Shown here one piece after another: positions 1 through 5,851 of a stretch of DNA of 6,976 bases. The first letter of the stretch is position 1. Every line of letters begins with the position of its first letter. This stretch comes from SIG565 sp964607025 (GTDB lineage: Bacteria > Bacillota > Clostridia > Oscillospirales > Acutalibacteraceae). The translations under genes were made by a program, and so were the position numbers. The stretch is from contig CAZSIL010000048.1 of the NCBI GenBank assembly GCA_964607025.1, forward strand, positions 1 to 6,976. The letters run 5' to 3'. The notes beneath the pieces are model-generated. The model was not told the DNA's origin. It saw nothing but the letters and a program-made list of their open reading frames with translations, and did not search any database.

Positions 1-41
1 GATATTGTCTTCTTTGAAAGCTGCTTTAAGTTTACTTTCAT
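1..41 (-). CDS. N-terminus of an unidentified protein, possibly a DNA-binding regulator (partial)
   Basis: Only the first 13 codons lie in the window; they read MKVNLKQLSKKTI and the gene continues past the left edge. The ATG is at 41-39, with a perfect GGAGG at 50-54 and an 8-base spacer, and a strong promoter lies just upstream, so this is a real gene start. The pattern of a short basic N-terminus followed by LKQLSKKT resembles the first helix of LacI-type helix-turn-helix regulators (compare the typical V-T-x-K-D-I-A-K-K-x-G-V-S), and the promoter carries a dyad that could be an autoregulatory operator. Thirteen residues are too few to assign a family; that a gene starts here is much surer than what it encodes. 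Confidence 0.6.
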   Translation of the reverse strand, partial: MKVNLKQLSKKTI

Positions 42-70
42 TGATACTACCTCCATAATATCATAATTAT

Positions 71-94
71 ACACGTATAGTATACTACCGGTGT
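71..94. promoter_or_regulatory. Candidate operator: 24-bp interrupted dyad over the -10 box
   Basis: The site is symmetric about 82/83: ACAC (71-74), three unmatched bases, the perfect 10-bp palindrome TAGTATACTA (78-87), three unmatched bases, GTGT (91-94). It covers the whole -10 box and part of the spacer of the promoter at 79-108, which is where a repressor would block polymerase. Binding by the product of the downstream gene is an inference. Part of the palindrome could be chance, since TATACT itself is self-similar. Confidence 0.45.
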
Positions 95-108
95 GATACA
101 TTTGTCAA
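79..108 (-). promoter_or_regulatory. Sigma-A promoter of the left-edge gene
   Basis: Read on the minus strand, a perfect -35 TTGACA (103-108) is followed after 18 bases by a -10 TATACT (79-84, five of six matches). Transcription would begin near position 72, giving a leader of about 30 bases that contains the GGAGG site at 50-54. Confidence 0.75.
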
Positions 109-275
109 GCAGTATTTTTTATAAAATTTGGCGGGAATTTGTAAATTTATGCTCAATAAAAGATAACTTTTATACAAAATACACTATGTTGTTGGTGCTG
201 CGTTTTAGAACACAATTTATAGGAACTTGGGTTGGCGTTTTTACGTTTTGCCACGTATACATCACACAATATATA

Positions 276-319
276 AAACAGCACCCAAGACAATACCTTT
301 ACTGTCATGGGTGCTGTTT
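276..319 (-). terminator. Intrinsic terminator of pckG
   Basis: A 12-bp perfect stem pairs 276-287 (AAACAGCACCCA) with 308-319 (TGGGTGCTGTTT). It extends past one A-A mismatch by four more pairs (289-292 with 303-306), leaving a 10-base loop. On the minus strand the stem ends in TTTTATAT. It lies 10 bases beyond the pckG stop codon. The U-tract is short, so efficiency may be moderate. The rest of 109-275 shows no gene or clear signal. Confidence 0.8.
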
Positions 320-329
320 CTATTTAATT

Positions 330-2108
330 TTAATTAAGTGCCGATTTAAGATTTTCGAGCTGTTCACGAAGCTCGGTCGGTAACTTATCGCCAAACTTCT
401 TGTAATGCTCTTCGATTTCTGCGGCTTCTTTTAACCATACGTCTTTATCAACCTTTAAGATGCTCTTTAGGGTTTCAATATCCATATCGAGATTTGTAAG
501 GTCAATATCTTCAGGTCTCGGAACGTAACCTATAGCGGTTTCAACTGCGTCTGCCTTGCCTTCACAACGGTCAATAATCCAGTTAAGAACACGCATATTG
601 TCGCCAAAGCCCGGCCAGATAAAGTTACCTTCATCATCGGTGCGGAACCAGTTAACGTTGAAGATTTTAGGCGCTTTGTCTCCGAGTTTCTCGCCCATTT
701 CGAGCCAATGACGGAAATAGTCGCCCATATGATATCCGCAGAAGGGGAGCATAGCCATCGGGTCGCGACGAACAACACCAACAGCACCGGCAGCGGCTGC
801 TGTTGTTTCGGAAGCCATTGCAGAACCTACGAACACACCGTTAACCCAATCCTTTGACTGATATACAAGCGGAGCGCACTTAGCACGACGTCCGCCGAAT
901 ACGATAGCCGAAATCGGAACACCTGCGCCCTTGTTGAATTCATCCGAAATACAGGGGCAGTTTTCAGCAGGAGCTGTAAAGCGCGAGTTGGGGTGAGCCG
1001 CACAGGTGGTTTTGTCGGCTTTGTTGAATTTTGCAGGATCCCAAGGATTACCCTTCCAATCAAGCGCATTTTCAGGCAAGTTTTTATTAAGACCTTCCCA
1101 CCAAACAGTATTATCATTAAGGTCAAGCGCTACATTGGTGAAAATGGTGTTTTTCTTTGTAGACTCAAGCGCATTGAAGTTTGAGTGAGCATTGGTACCG
1201 GGTGCTACGCCGAAGAAACCGTTTTCGGGGTTAATTGCGTAAAGGCGGCCGTCTTCACCTATTCTCATCCAAGCGATATCATCGCCTACTGTCCAAACCT
1301 TGTAGCCCTTTTCTTTGAGATACTCGGGGGGAATAAGCATTGCAAGGTTGGTTTTACCACAAGCCGACGGGAACGCCGCCGCGATATACTTAACCTCGCC
1401 CTTCGGATTTTGGAGACCTAAAATAAGCATATGCTCAGCCATCCAACCCTCTTTCCAGCCCTGGAAGGAAGCGATACGAAGCGCAAAGCACTTTTTACCT
1501 AAAAGTACGTTTCCGCCATAACCTGAGTTCACCGAAATAATAGTGTTGTCTTCGGGGAAATGGCAGATGTATCTCTTTTCGGGGTCAACATCACAACGTG
1601 AGTGTAGACCGCGTACCCAATCGTTACTATCACCAAGAACTTCTAAAACCTTGGTGCTAACACGTGTCATAATAAGCATATTGAGCACAACGTAAACCGA
1701 ATCGGTGATTTCTATACCGATTTTAGCGAGCGGTGAGCCAATCGGTCCCATAGAATAAGGGATGATATACATTGTACGGCCCTTATAGCTATCTTTTGCA
1801 ATAGCATAAAGTTTTTCGTACATTTCTTTGGGGTCACACCAGTTATTTGTAGGACCTGCCATCTCTTTTGTAGAAGTGCAGATAAACGTACGGTCTTCAA
1901 CACGTGCAACGTCGTTAGGGTTGGTGCGGTGAAGATAGCAACCCGGTAATTTTTCGTCATTTAATTTGAAAAGTTCGCCTGTTTTAACGGCTTCTGCGCG
2001 AAGTTCCTCGCGTTGTTCATCACTGCCGTCAATCCAAACCACCTTTTCGGGCTTTAAAAGCTCCCTCATTTCTTCGAGCCATTTTAAAACGGTTTTGTTT
2101 TTTGTCAT
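330..2108 (-). CDS. pckG: Phosphoenolpyruvate carboxykinase, GTP-dependent
   Basis: This cytosolic enzyme interconverts oxaloacetate + GTP and PEP + CO2 + GDP, and joins glycolysis/gluconeogenesis to the C4 acids. At 592 residues it has the length of the GTP-type family. Visible motifs are the RTMYIIPYSMGPIGSP segment (111-126), the P-loop FPSACGKT (246-253) with the cysteine (C250) that marks GTP-type enzymes, the metal-binding VGDDIAW (274-280), ENGFFGVAPGTN (295-306), and the lid-like region with AENCP (381-385). No residue expected for activity is obviously missing. The start is the ATG at 2108-2106, with AGGAGAG (2117-2123) 8 bases upstream. It has its own promoter and terminator, so it is monocistronic. 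In fermenting clostridia this enzyme often runs from PEP to oxaloacetate; which direction applies here cannot be read from sequence. Confidence 0.97.
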   Translation of the reverse strand: MTKNKTVLKWLEEMRELLKPEKVVWIDGSDEQREELRAEAVKTGELFKLNDEKLPGCYLHRTNPNDVARVEDRTFICTSTKEMAGPTNNWCDPKEMYEKLYAIAKDSYKGRTMYIIPYSMGPIGSPLAKIGIEITDSVYVVLNMLIMTRVSTKVLEVLGDSNDWVRGLHSRCDVDPEKRYICHFPEDNTIISVNSGYGGNVLLGKKCFALRIASFQGWKEGWMAEHMLILGLQNPKGEVKYIAAAFPSACGKTNLAMLIPPEYLKEKGYKVWTVGDDIAWMRIGEDGRLYAINPENGFFGVAPGTNAHSNFNALESTKKNTIFTNVALDLNDNTVWWEGLNKNLPENALDWKGNPWDPAKFNKADKTTCAAHPNSRFTAPAENCPCISDEFNKGAGVPISAIVFGGRRAKCAPLVYQSKDWVNGVFVGSAMASETTAAAAGAVGVVRRDPMAMLPFCGYHMGDYFRHWLEMGEKLGDKAPKIFNVNWFRTDDEGNFIWPGFGDNMRVLNWIIDRCEGKADAVETAIGYVPRPEDIDLTNLDMDIETLKSILKVDKDVWLKEAAEIEEHYKKFGDKLPTELREQLENLKSALN

Positions 2109-2157
2109 TTTTGCTTCTCTCCTAAAAAATATTTGAAATACAAATTTTTCCTTATAT

Positions 2158-2186
2158 ATTATACCCTAACACCTTTTATAAATCAA
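2158..2186 (-). promoter_or_regulatory. Sigma-A promoter of pckG
   Basis: On the minus strand TTGATT (2181-2186) is followed by a 17-base spacer and a perfect TATAAT (2158-2163). Transcription should start near 2151, leaving a leader of about 43 bases before the ATG. No operator-like dyad is obvious. The AT-rich bases 2187-2252 hold nothing else I can support. Confidence 0.8.
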
Positions 2187-2252
2187 TACACTTTTAAAAA
2201 AATTAAATACAAATTTACAAACTTTTCAAATTTTATTTTTTTCTCAAGAAAC

Positions 2253-2284
2253 ACATCCCAACCGCTTGAAAGCAGTTGGGATGT
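2253..2284 (-). terminator. Intrinsic terminator of the Gfo/Idh/MocA gene
   Basis: A 14-pair stem joins 2253-2266 with 2271-2284 around a 4-base loop. The only non-Watson-Crick position (2263/2274) is C-A on the plus strand but a G-U pair in minus-strand RNA, which fits use by the minus-strand gene ending at 2292. The T-rich stretch after it is interrupted (TGTTTCTT), so it is a less classical terminator than the others. Confidence 0.7.
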
Positions 2285-2291
2285 ATAAAAA

Positions 2292-3557
2292 TTATTCTTC
2301 GAATTCTCTTTTCAGTAATTTGCTGAAATTAGTTATCTGATGTTCGCTCGGCTTGTAATCGGGCTTTGAGCAGCACGGAATAGTAGGTGTTCTGCCATCC
2401 GAATAATAGAAGGGAGAAGCTGTATCGTTTCTGTACTTATCTCTGTCTTCTTTGTTTCTGAAATCAGGAATATCATACGGCACACCGAATTCCATAGCGC
2501 TTCTGTGACCGAGTATGGCAACGCTTGACATACGGGTAGCAAAATATACGTCGAAATCGGGTTTACGGTTTTCTCTTATGCAGTCAAGGAACTCTCTTGT
2601 AACCAAGAAGTCGCCGCCTCTATGACCTGCTTTTTTGATGAACTCAACGTCCTTATCGGTCTCTTCCGGTGTGTAGAAATTATCGAGTTGTCTGCCTTCG
2701 GGTATTTCCCAATCGTTGAAGCGAAGCATTACTTTTCCATCGGTACCGCGCACGTTTTCAAACATGCCCTTTGTACCGCACAAACGGTAAGAATCGCTTC
2801 TGCAGGCAAATCCTGCGCAACCTGTGAACTTAAATACCGAATCATCATCATTAAGCGTTGTTATAATCGCCGCCTTATCACCCACGTAACTTGCTCTATC
2901 GCAATCTTTTGGAGACGGAGAGTATACCGGCATAGCGGTAACTCTTACAGGATTAGCGCCCGTAGCATACATAATGGGGGCTAATGAGTGTGTAACGTAA
3001 TAAGTACGGGGTAAATATGCACGCCAATGTGTCTCACTATCATACAAACGCTGTATGTTTTCCCACGCGTCTTTCGTAACGCCGTACGGATTACCGCCGT
3101 GGTTATATTCACCTTCGGCATACAAGCATTTACCTAAAGTTCCTTCATCATATAAACGCTTCATCTCGCGGTTAAAGGGCATAAACGGATAGTTTTCAGC
3201 AAGCATATATATCGCCTTGCTCTTTTCTGCCGCTTCAACAAGCGCTACACCTTCCGCCATAGTAGCATTGGATACGCACTCGGACAAAACGTGAATATTC
3301 TTTTCTAAACAACGGATGGCATAGGGTGTATGCTCGTGGAAATAGTTAACCAATATTACAGCATCCATATCGTGTTCAATAAATGAATCAAAATCGGTAT
3401 AACAGGCAACCGTATCGCCTAATCTCTGCTTTGCTTTCTCTAGGCGTTCCTCCCGCTTGTCACATACAGCAACAATTTCTCCGTTACTGCCAAGGACTTG
3501 ATTAACGTAATCTTCTCCTCTGCAGAATCCAAAAATACCAACACGAACTTTTTTCAT
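2292..3557 (-). CDS. Gfo/Idh/MocA-family oxidoreductase (substrate unknown; possibly NAD-dependent glycosidase-like)
   Basis: This is a 421-residue protein with an N-terminal Rossmann fold (VGIFGFCRG, 6-14, a G-x-x-G-x-x-x-G dinucleotide loop; IVAVCDKREERLEKA, 28-42) and a C-terminal alpha/beta domain with GHRGGDFL (311-318) as in many family members. Most relatives oxidise or rearrange sugars using NAD(P). The usual E-K-P motif, whose lysine is catalytic in dehydrogenases, is replaced by SECVS (92-96), and the substrate region reads YYVTHSLAP (186-194). A Y-x-x-T-H-x-x-x-P pattern also occurs in the GH109-like branch, where bound NAD assists glycosidic bond cleavage, so glycosidase chemistry is possible but unproven. 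The start is the ATG at 3557-3555, 8 bases from GGAGG. An upstream in-frame TTG overlaps that GGAGG and is not used. There is no signal peptide, so it is probably cytosolic and single-gene transcribed. Confidence 0.9.
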   Translation of the reverse strand: MKKVRVGIFGFCRGEDYVNQVLGSNGEIVAVCDKREERLEKAKQRLGDTVACYTDFDSFIEHDMDAVILVNYFHEHTPYAIRCLEKNIHVLSECVSNATMAEGVALVEAAEKSKAIYMLAENYPFMPFNREMKRLYDEGTLGKCLYAEGEYNHGGNPYGVTKDAWENIQRLYDSETHWRAYLPRTYYVTHSLAPIMYATGANPVRVTAMPVYSPSPKDCDRASYVGDKAAIITTLNDDDSVFKFTGCAGFACRSDSYRLCGTKGMFENVRGTDGKVMLRFNDWEIPEGRQLDNFYTPEETDKDVEFIKKAGHRGGDFLVTREFLDCIRENRKPDFDVYFATRMSSVAILGHRSAMEFGVPYDIPDFRNKEDRDKYRNDTASPFYYSDGRTPTIPCCSKPDYKPSEHQITNFSKLLKREFEE

Positions 3558-3565
3558 TTTTCTTA

Positions 3566-3570
3566 CCTCC
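3566..3570 (-). promoter_or_regulatory. Ribosome binding site that fixes the Gfo/Idh/MocA start
   Basis: GGAGG on the minus strand lies 8 bases before ATG 3557. An in-frame TTG at 3572-3570 would give a five-residue longer protein, but it overlaps the Shine-Dalgarno sequence itself, so it can be dismissed. Confidence 0.85.
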
Positions 3571-3593
3571 AAGTATTTTTAAATTTTGGGGGA

Positions 3594-3648
3594 AAGAAGA
3601 AACCGCAAATGTTTTCTTCTTGCAAGGGCTTTTATCTTTTAGCGCCCT
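3594..3648 (-). other. Structured 5' leader of the Gfo/Idh/MocA gene (two hairpins)
   Basis: Between the putative transcription start (about 3651) and the GGAGG site the leader can form two hairpins. The first pairs AGGGC with GCCCT (3644-3648 with 3625-3629, 14-base loop). The second is a perfect 9-bp stem, AAGAAGAAA with TTTCTTCTT (3613-3621 with 3594-3602, 10-base loop), followed by a run of C. No U-tract follows, so this is not a standard attenuator, and I recognise no known riboswitch class. Confidence 0.4.
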
Positions 3649-3657
3649 CTTGTTTGT

Positions 3658-3686
3658 ATTTTAGCATACCGCCGATAAATAAAAAA
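3658..3686 (-). promoter_or_regulatory. Extended -10 promoter of the Gfo/Idh/MocA gene
   Basis: On the minus strand TGCTAAAAT (3658-3666) gives an extended -10, with TAAAAT matching five of six bases. The -35 position 17 bases upstream is only TTTTTT (3681-3686), which is also the T-rich tail of the azlD terminator, so terminator and promoter overlap. The TGn element could make up for the poor -35. Confidence 0.55.
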
Positions 3687-3690
3687 TAGA

Positions 3691-3717
3691 AAAAATCCAT
3701 ATAAATATTGGATTTTT
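3691..3717 (-). terminator. Intrinsic terminator of azlCD
   Basis: A 9-bp stem pairs AAAAATCCA (3691-3699) with TGGATTTTT (3709-3717) around a 9-base AT loop. It begins 11 bases after the azlD stop. On the minus strand it is followed by a T-rich tract running to 3681. Confidence 0.75.
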
Positions 3718-3728
3718 CCGTTTTTTAC

Positions 3729-4043
3729 TCATAAAAACATTAAAAACAGCTCCAAAACAAGCACCGCCGCACACGTCGCGCCGGCCACTACAGGCAGCCC
3801 CACGCCGAAATAAGCGAGTAATGCGCCAACACCCAGTGCTGCGACACCTGACCAGACACTACCCGTCGCTTCGATAATTGCCGGGAAGGTCATTACCGCC
3901 AAGGTGACATATGGCACATAATAAAGGAACGACTTTATAGTTGTATTTTTTATTTGTTTGCGGATAAGGGTTAGCGGCAAAACGCGGATAAGATAGGTAA
4001 CTGCCGCCATTATTATTATATAAATGTATATATTACTCTGCAT
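3729..4043 (-). CDS. azlD: AzlD-family small subunit of branched-chain amino acid exporter
   Basis: A 104-residue, very hydrophobic protein that partners AzlC in exporting branched-chain amino acids (characterised members also export toxic analogues such as azaleucine). It shows the family layout: a first membrane segment at about 4-23 ending in TYLIRVLPL (16-24), a basic stretch RKQIKNTTIK (28-37), then further membrane segments at about 42-58, 63-82 and 85-104. The start is ambiguous. The ATG at 4043 lies 9 bases from GGAAGG (4053-4058) and is preferred; an ATG at 4052 would sit almost against that site and add MGK. The gene overlaps the 3' end of azlC by 11 bases, a sign of translational coupling. 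The stop is TGA at 3731-3729. Confidence 0.93.
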   Translation of the reverse strand: MQSNIYIYIIIMAAVTYLIRVLPLTLIRKQIKNTTIKSFLYYVPYVTLAVMTFPAIIEATGSVWSGVAALGVGALLAYFGVGLPVVAGATCAAVLVLELFLMFL

Positions 4044-4746
4044 TTTGCCCATCCTTCCTTGGTGCTATTTTCGCCGCGAGTAAAGATATGGCAACCGTCA
4101 AAATAATTATACGTATCCCTTCGGGTATAGTTGAGATAACGGGCATCTTGGCGAATATGAAGCTTGCCGCCATAGAGATAACTACCAACACAGCAACCGC
4201 CTTATCGCGACGTGCGGGTGGTATTATAGTCGCCAAAAACATACCGTAAAGCCCAACGCTCAATGCATTTACTATAATTGTAGGCAGAACGTTGCCCATA
4301 ACAACGCCAAGATAAGTGCCTGTCGCCCAACCGGGTATCGACACCGTCATAGCGCCATAGGTATACCACGGGTCAAGTTTGCCATTTACCGCTACCGAAA
4401 TGCCAAAGATTTCATCGGTAATATCGAAACCGATAATAAGACGATGAACCAGTCCCGTTTTACTATCAAGTTTTTGACTGAGCGCGCAAGACATAAGCAG
4501 ATACCGCGCGTTTGCAATAAACTGCATAAGCGCCATCTCAAAGTAACCCGCGCCTGCTGCCACCAGCGTAAAACCTGCATAGCCACCCGCCGATGCATTT
4601 GTAAGCATCGCCGTAAGCGCCGCCTGAAAGGCAGTAAACCCCGCATTTTTTGCGGTGATACCCAGCGCAAATGCTACCGCAAAGTAACCGAGTGCTATCG
4701 GTATTCCGTCGTGCAATCCTTTCACGTACCACTTTTTGTGCGACAT
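4033..4746 (-). CDS. azlC: AzlC-family large subunit of branched-chain amino acid exporter
   Basis: This 237-residue integral membrane protein is the main subunit of the AzlCD exporter and removes valine, leucine or isoleucine from the cytoplasm. Family hallmarks visible are GIPIALGYFAVAFALG (14-29), the segment TNASAGGYAGFTL (49-61), QFIANARYLLMSCALS (75-90) and GFDITDEIFGIS (106-117). Membrane segments fall near 13-32, 38-64, 66-90, 128-150, 152-176, 183-200 and 209-227. Length is typical for the family. The start ATG at 4746 has AAAGGAGG upstream (GGAGG at 4758-4762, 11-base spacer, slightly long). It is the first gene of a two-gene operon with azlD. No AsnC/Lrp-type regulator, often found beside such pairs, is present in the window. 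The exact substrate range is inferred from the family. Confidence 0.95.
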   Translation of the reverse strand: MSHKKWYVKGLHDGIPIALGYFAVAFALGITAKNAGFTAFQAALTAMLTNASAGGYAGFTLVAAGAGYFEMALMQFIANARYLLMSCALSQKLDSKTGLVHRLIIGFDITDEIFGISVAVNGKLDPWYTYGAMTVSIPGWATGTYLGVVMGNVLPTIIVNALSVGLYGMFLATIIPPARRDKAVAVLVVISMAASFIFAKMPVISTIPEGIRIIILTVAISLLAAKIAPRKDGQNAE

Positions 4747-4779
4747 TTTATTGCCACCCTCCTTTTTTTCACAAAACGC

Positions 4780-4808
4780 ATTATAGCAGAAACTTTAGGT
4801 TAAATCAA
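4780..4808 (-). promoter_or_regulatory. Sigma-A promoter of azlCD
   Basis: On the minus strand TTGATT (4803-4808), a 17-base spacer and an extended -10 TGCTATAAT (4780-4788) precede azlC. The -35 hexamer is the same as that of pckG. Transcription should start near 4773, about 27 bases before the ATG. Confidence 0.85.
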
Positions 4809-4817
4809 TTATTCTTT

Positions 4818-4871
4818 ATTCATCAGCGTAAGCGACCTCATTATTCATTACGAAAATCCGTTTTGATGAAT
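4818..4871. repeat. 8-bp inverted repeat upstream of the azlC promoter
   Basis: ATTCATCA (4818-4825) is repeated inverted as TGATGAAT (4864-4871), with 38 bases between that contain smaller self-complementary bits (AAAA TCCG TTTT at 4853-4864). It lies 10 bases upstream of the azlC -35 box and downstream of the TPR-gene terminator. It could be a regulatory site or a remnant of an element; chance is also possible in such AT-rich DNA. Confidence 0.25.
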
Positions 4872-4880
4872 GATAAATAA

Positions 4881-4920
4881 TACAAAAACAAACAAAAATC
4901 CGCCCTCTTATGAGAACGGA
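4881..4920 (-). terminator. Intrinsic terminator of the TPR-like gene
   Basis: A 9-pair stem joins 4899-4907 with 4912-4920 around the loop TTAT. Two of the pairs are G-U only in minus-strand RNA. The stem is followed on that strand by a long T-rich tract (4881-4898). It lies 54 bases after the stop codon at 4975. Confidence 0.8.
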
Positions 4921-4974
4921 GTTTTGTTTGGCTCTACTGGCCAAAAAGGAACTGGTTGAAAAGCTTTATTTTCT

Positions 4975-5778
4975 TTAATTTATATGCTGTAGTTTTTTAA
5001 TAGCAGATGATTTTATTGCGGTTTCTCCGCCAAAATCCACACAATATCTATAGTAAGTAATTGCTTTATCTTTTTCTTGCAATTTTTCATAGACTTCACC
5101 CAATTTATAATGGACAACAAGTTTCCCTAAATTATCAAGTTTTGGGAAAGTTCGTTGGAGCATATTTAAATTATACATTTCAACTGTTTTATAGTCTCCC
5201 ATTGCCATTGCACGATCACTTTTTAAAATGCCATCGAATAAACTTTTGGATATAATATCTAACTTTTGTTTTTGCATTTCATTAAAAAGAATTTCTGCTT
5301 CCTCTTTTTTATCATAGGAAAACAAAAATGATGTCTTAAAAAGATTAGCAAAAGCTTTCTTTTTTTCGGTGGCAATATCAATCATTTCTTCAACAGTGGC
5401 AAGTGCATTTTCTCTGTCGTTCAACGAATCATATGCGACCGAAACCAATTGCAAAATTTCAATACTCGGTTCCTTAATAATTAAATTATCTGAACTTTTT
5501 AAAAGTTCATAACGCTTTATAAATTCAGCAGGTTTTAGTTCGTTGCGGACAAGTTTATTACCAAGATTTATCAACTTCCCCTTGCCCTCGGCATACCTTC
5601 CCCAAAAGATAATAAGTACACAAAGCAAATATAAGATTATGCCTAATATTAACAAGTATTTTTCATTAATGCCCATACTGTTAAAAACAGCCCATAAAAC
5701 AATAGAAATACTTCCCAACAGAAAATAGCATATCGCAATTACCAATATTTTTCTAAAGCTCTTTTTTGTTAAAAACAT
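4975..5778 (-). CDS. Membrane-anchored TPR-like protein, function unknown
   Basis: A 267-residue protein with two N-terminal membrane segments (about 11-33 and 40-60) and a short basic N-terminus, followed by an all-helical soluble part rich in Lys and Glu. The best tetratricopeptide-like unit is at about 218-250 (KLVVHYKLGEVYEKLQEKDK, with A-x-x-Y-Y-R following). Weaker helical pairs at 103-136 and 142-170 have the same small/large residue spacing. Such proteins usually serve as membrane-tethered protein-binding scaffolds; no catalytic motif is seen. The start ATG at 5778 is preferred because promoter and Shine-Dalgarno sites sit just upstream; the reading frame stays open to 5874 but that extension would cross the promoter. 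It is single-gene transcribed and more AT-rich than pckG. The orientation of the soluble part, cytoplasmic by the positive-inside rule, is an inference. Confidence 0.8.
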   Translation of the reverse strand: MFLTKKSFRKILVIAICYFLLGSISIVLWAVFNSMGINEKYLLILGIILYLLCVLIIFWGRYAEGKGKLINLGNKLVRNELKPAEFIKRYELLKSSDNLIIKEPSIEILQLVSVAYDSLNDRENALATVEEMIDIATEKKKAFANLFKTSFLFSYDKKEEAEILFNEMQKQKLDIISKSLFDGILKSDRAMAMGDYKTVEMYNLNMLQRTFPKLDNLGKLVVHYKLGEVYEKLQEKDKAITYYRYCVDFGGETAIKSSAIKKLQHIN

Positions 5779-5785
5779 ATCAACA

Positions 5786-5826
5786 CCGCCTTTTTGCATT
5801 ATACCACAAAAAGAAAATACCCGCAA
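5786..5826 (-). promoter_or_regulatory. Extended -10 promoter and ribosome binding site of the TPR-like gene
   Basis: On the minus strand TTGCGG (5821-5826), a 17-base spacer and TATAAT (5798-5803), preceded by TGG to make an extended -10, form a strong promoter. The expected start is near 5790-5791, exactly where the Shine-Dalgarno-like AGGCGG (5786-5791) begins, so the leader would be only about 12-13 bases. This placement rules out the longer reading frame. Confidence 0.75.
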
Positions 5827-5851
5827 GCTTGTATCAAGATCACGGTAAAAA

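Noticed and set aside
66..71. A second -10 (TATAAT) before the left-edge gene
   Set aside because: No -35 lies at a suitable distance and no TGn extension precedes it; the promoter at 79-108 is much better.
93..383. A 96-codon plus-strand open frame across the pckG terminator
   Set aside because: No ribosome binding site, it covers the terminator and the end of pckG on the opposite strand, and its composition looks random.
530..1960. Several open frames of 60-99 codons on both strands inside pckG
   Set aside because: They lie within an intact, clearly conserved gene in other frames and lack their own start signals.
4044..4052. ATG at 4052 as the azlD start
   Set aside because: It nearly abuts GGAAGG (4053-4058), too close for good initiation, while the ATG at 4043 has a 9-base spacer. 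It cannot be excluded fully, and only three residues differ.
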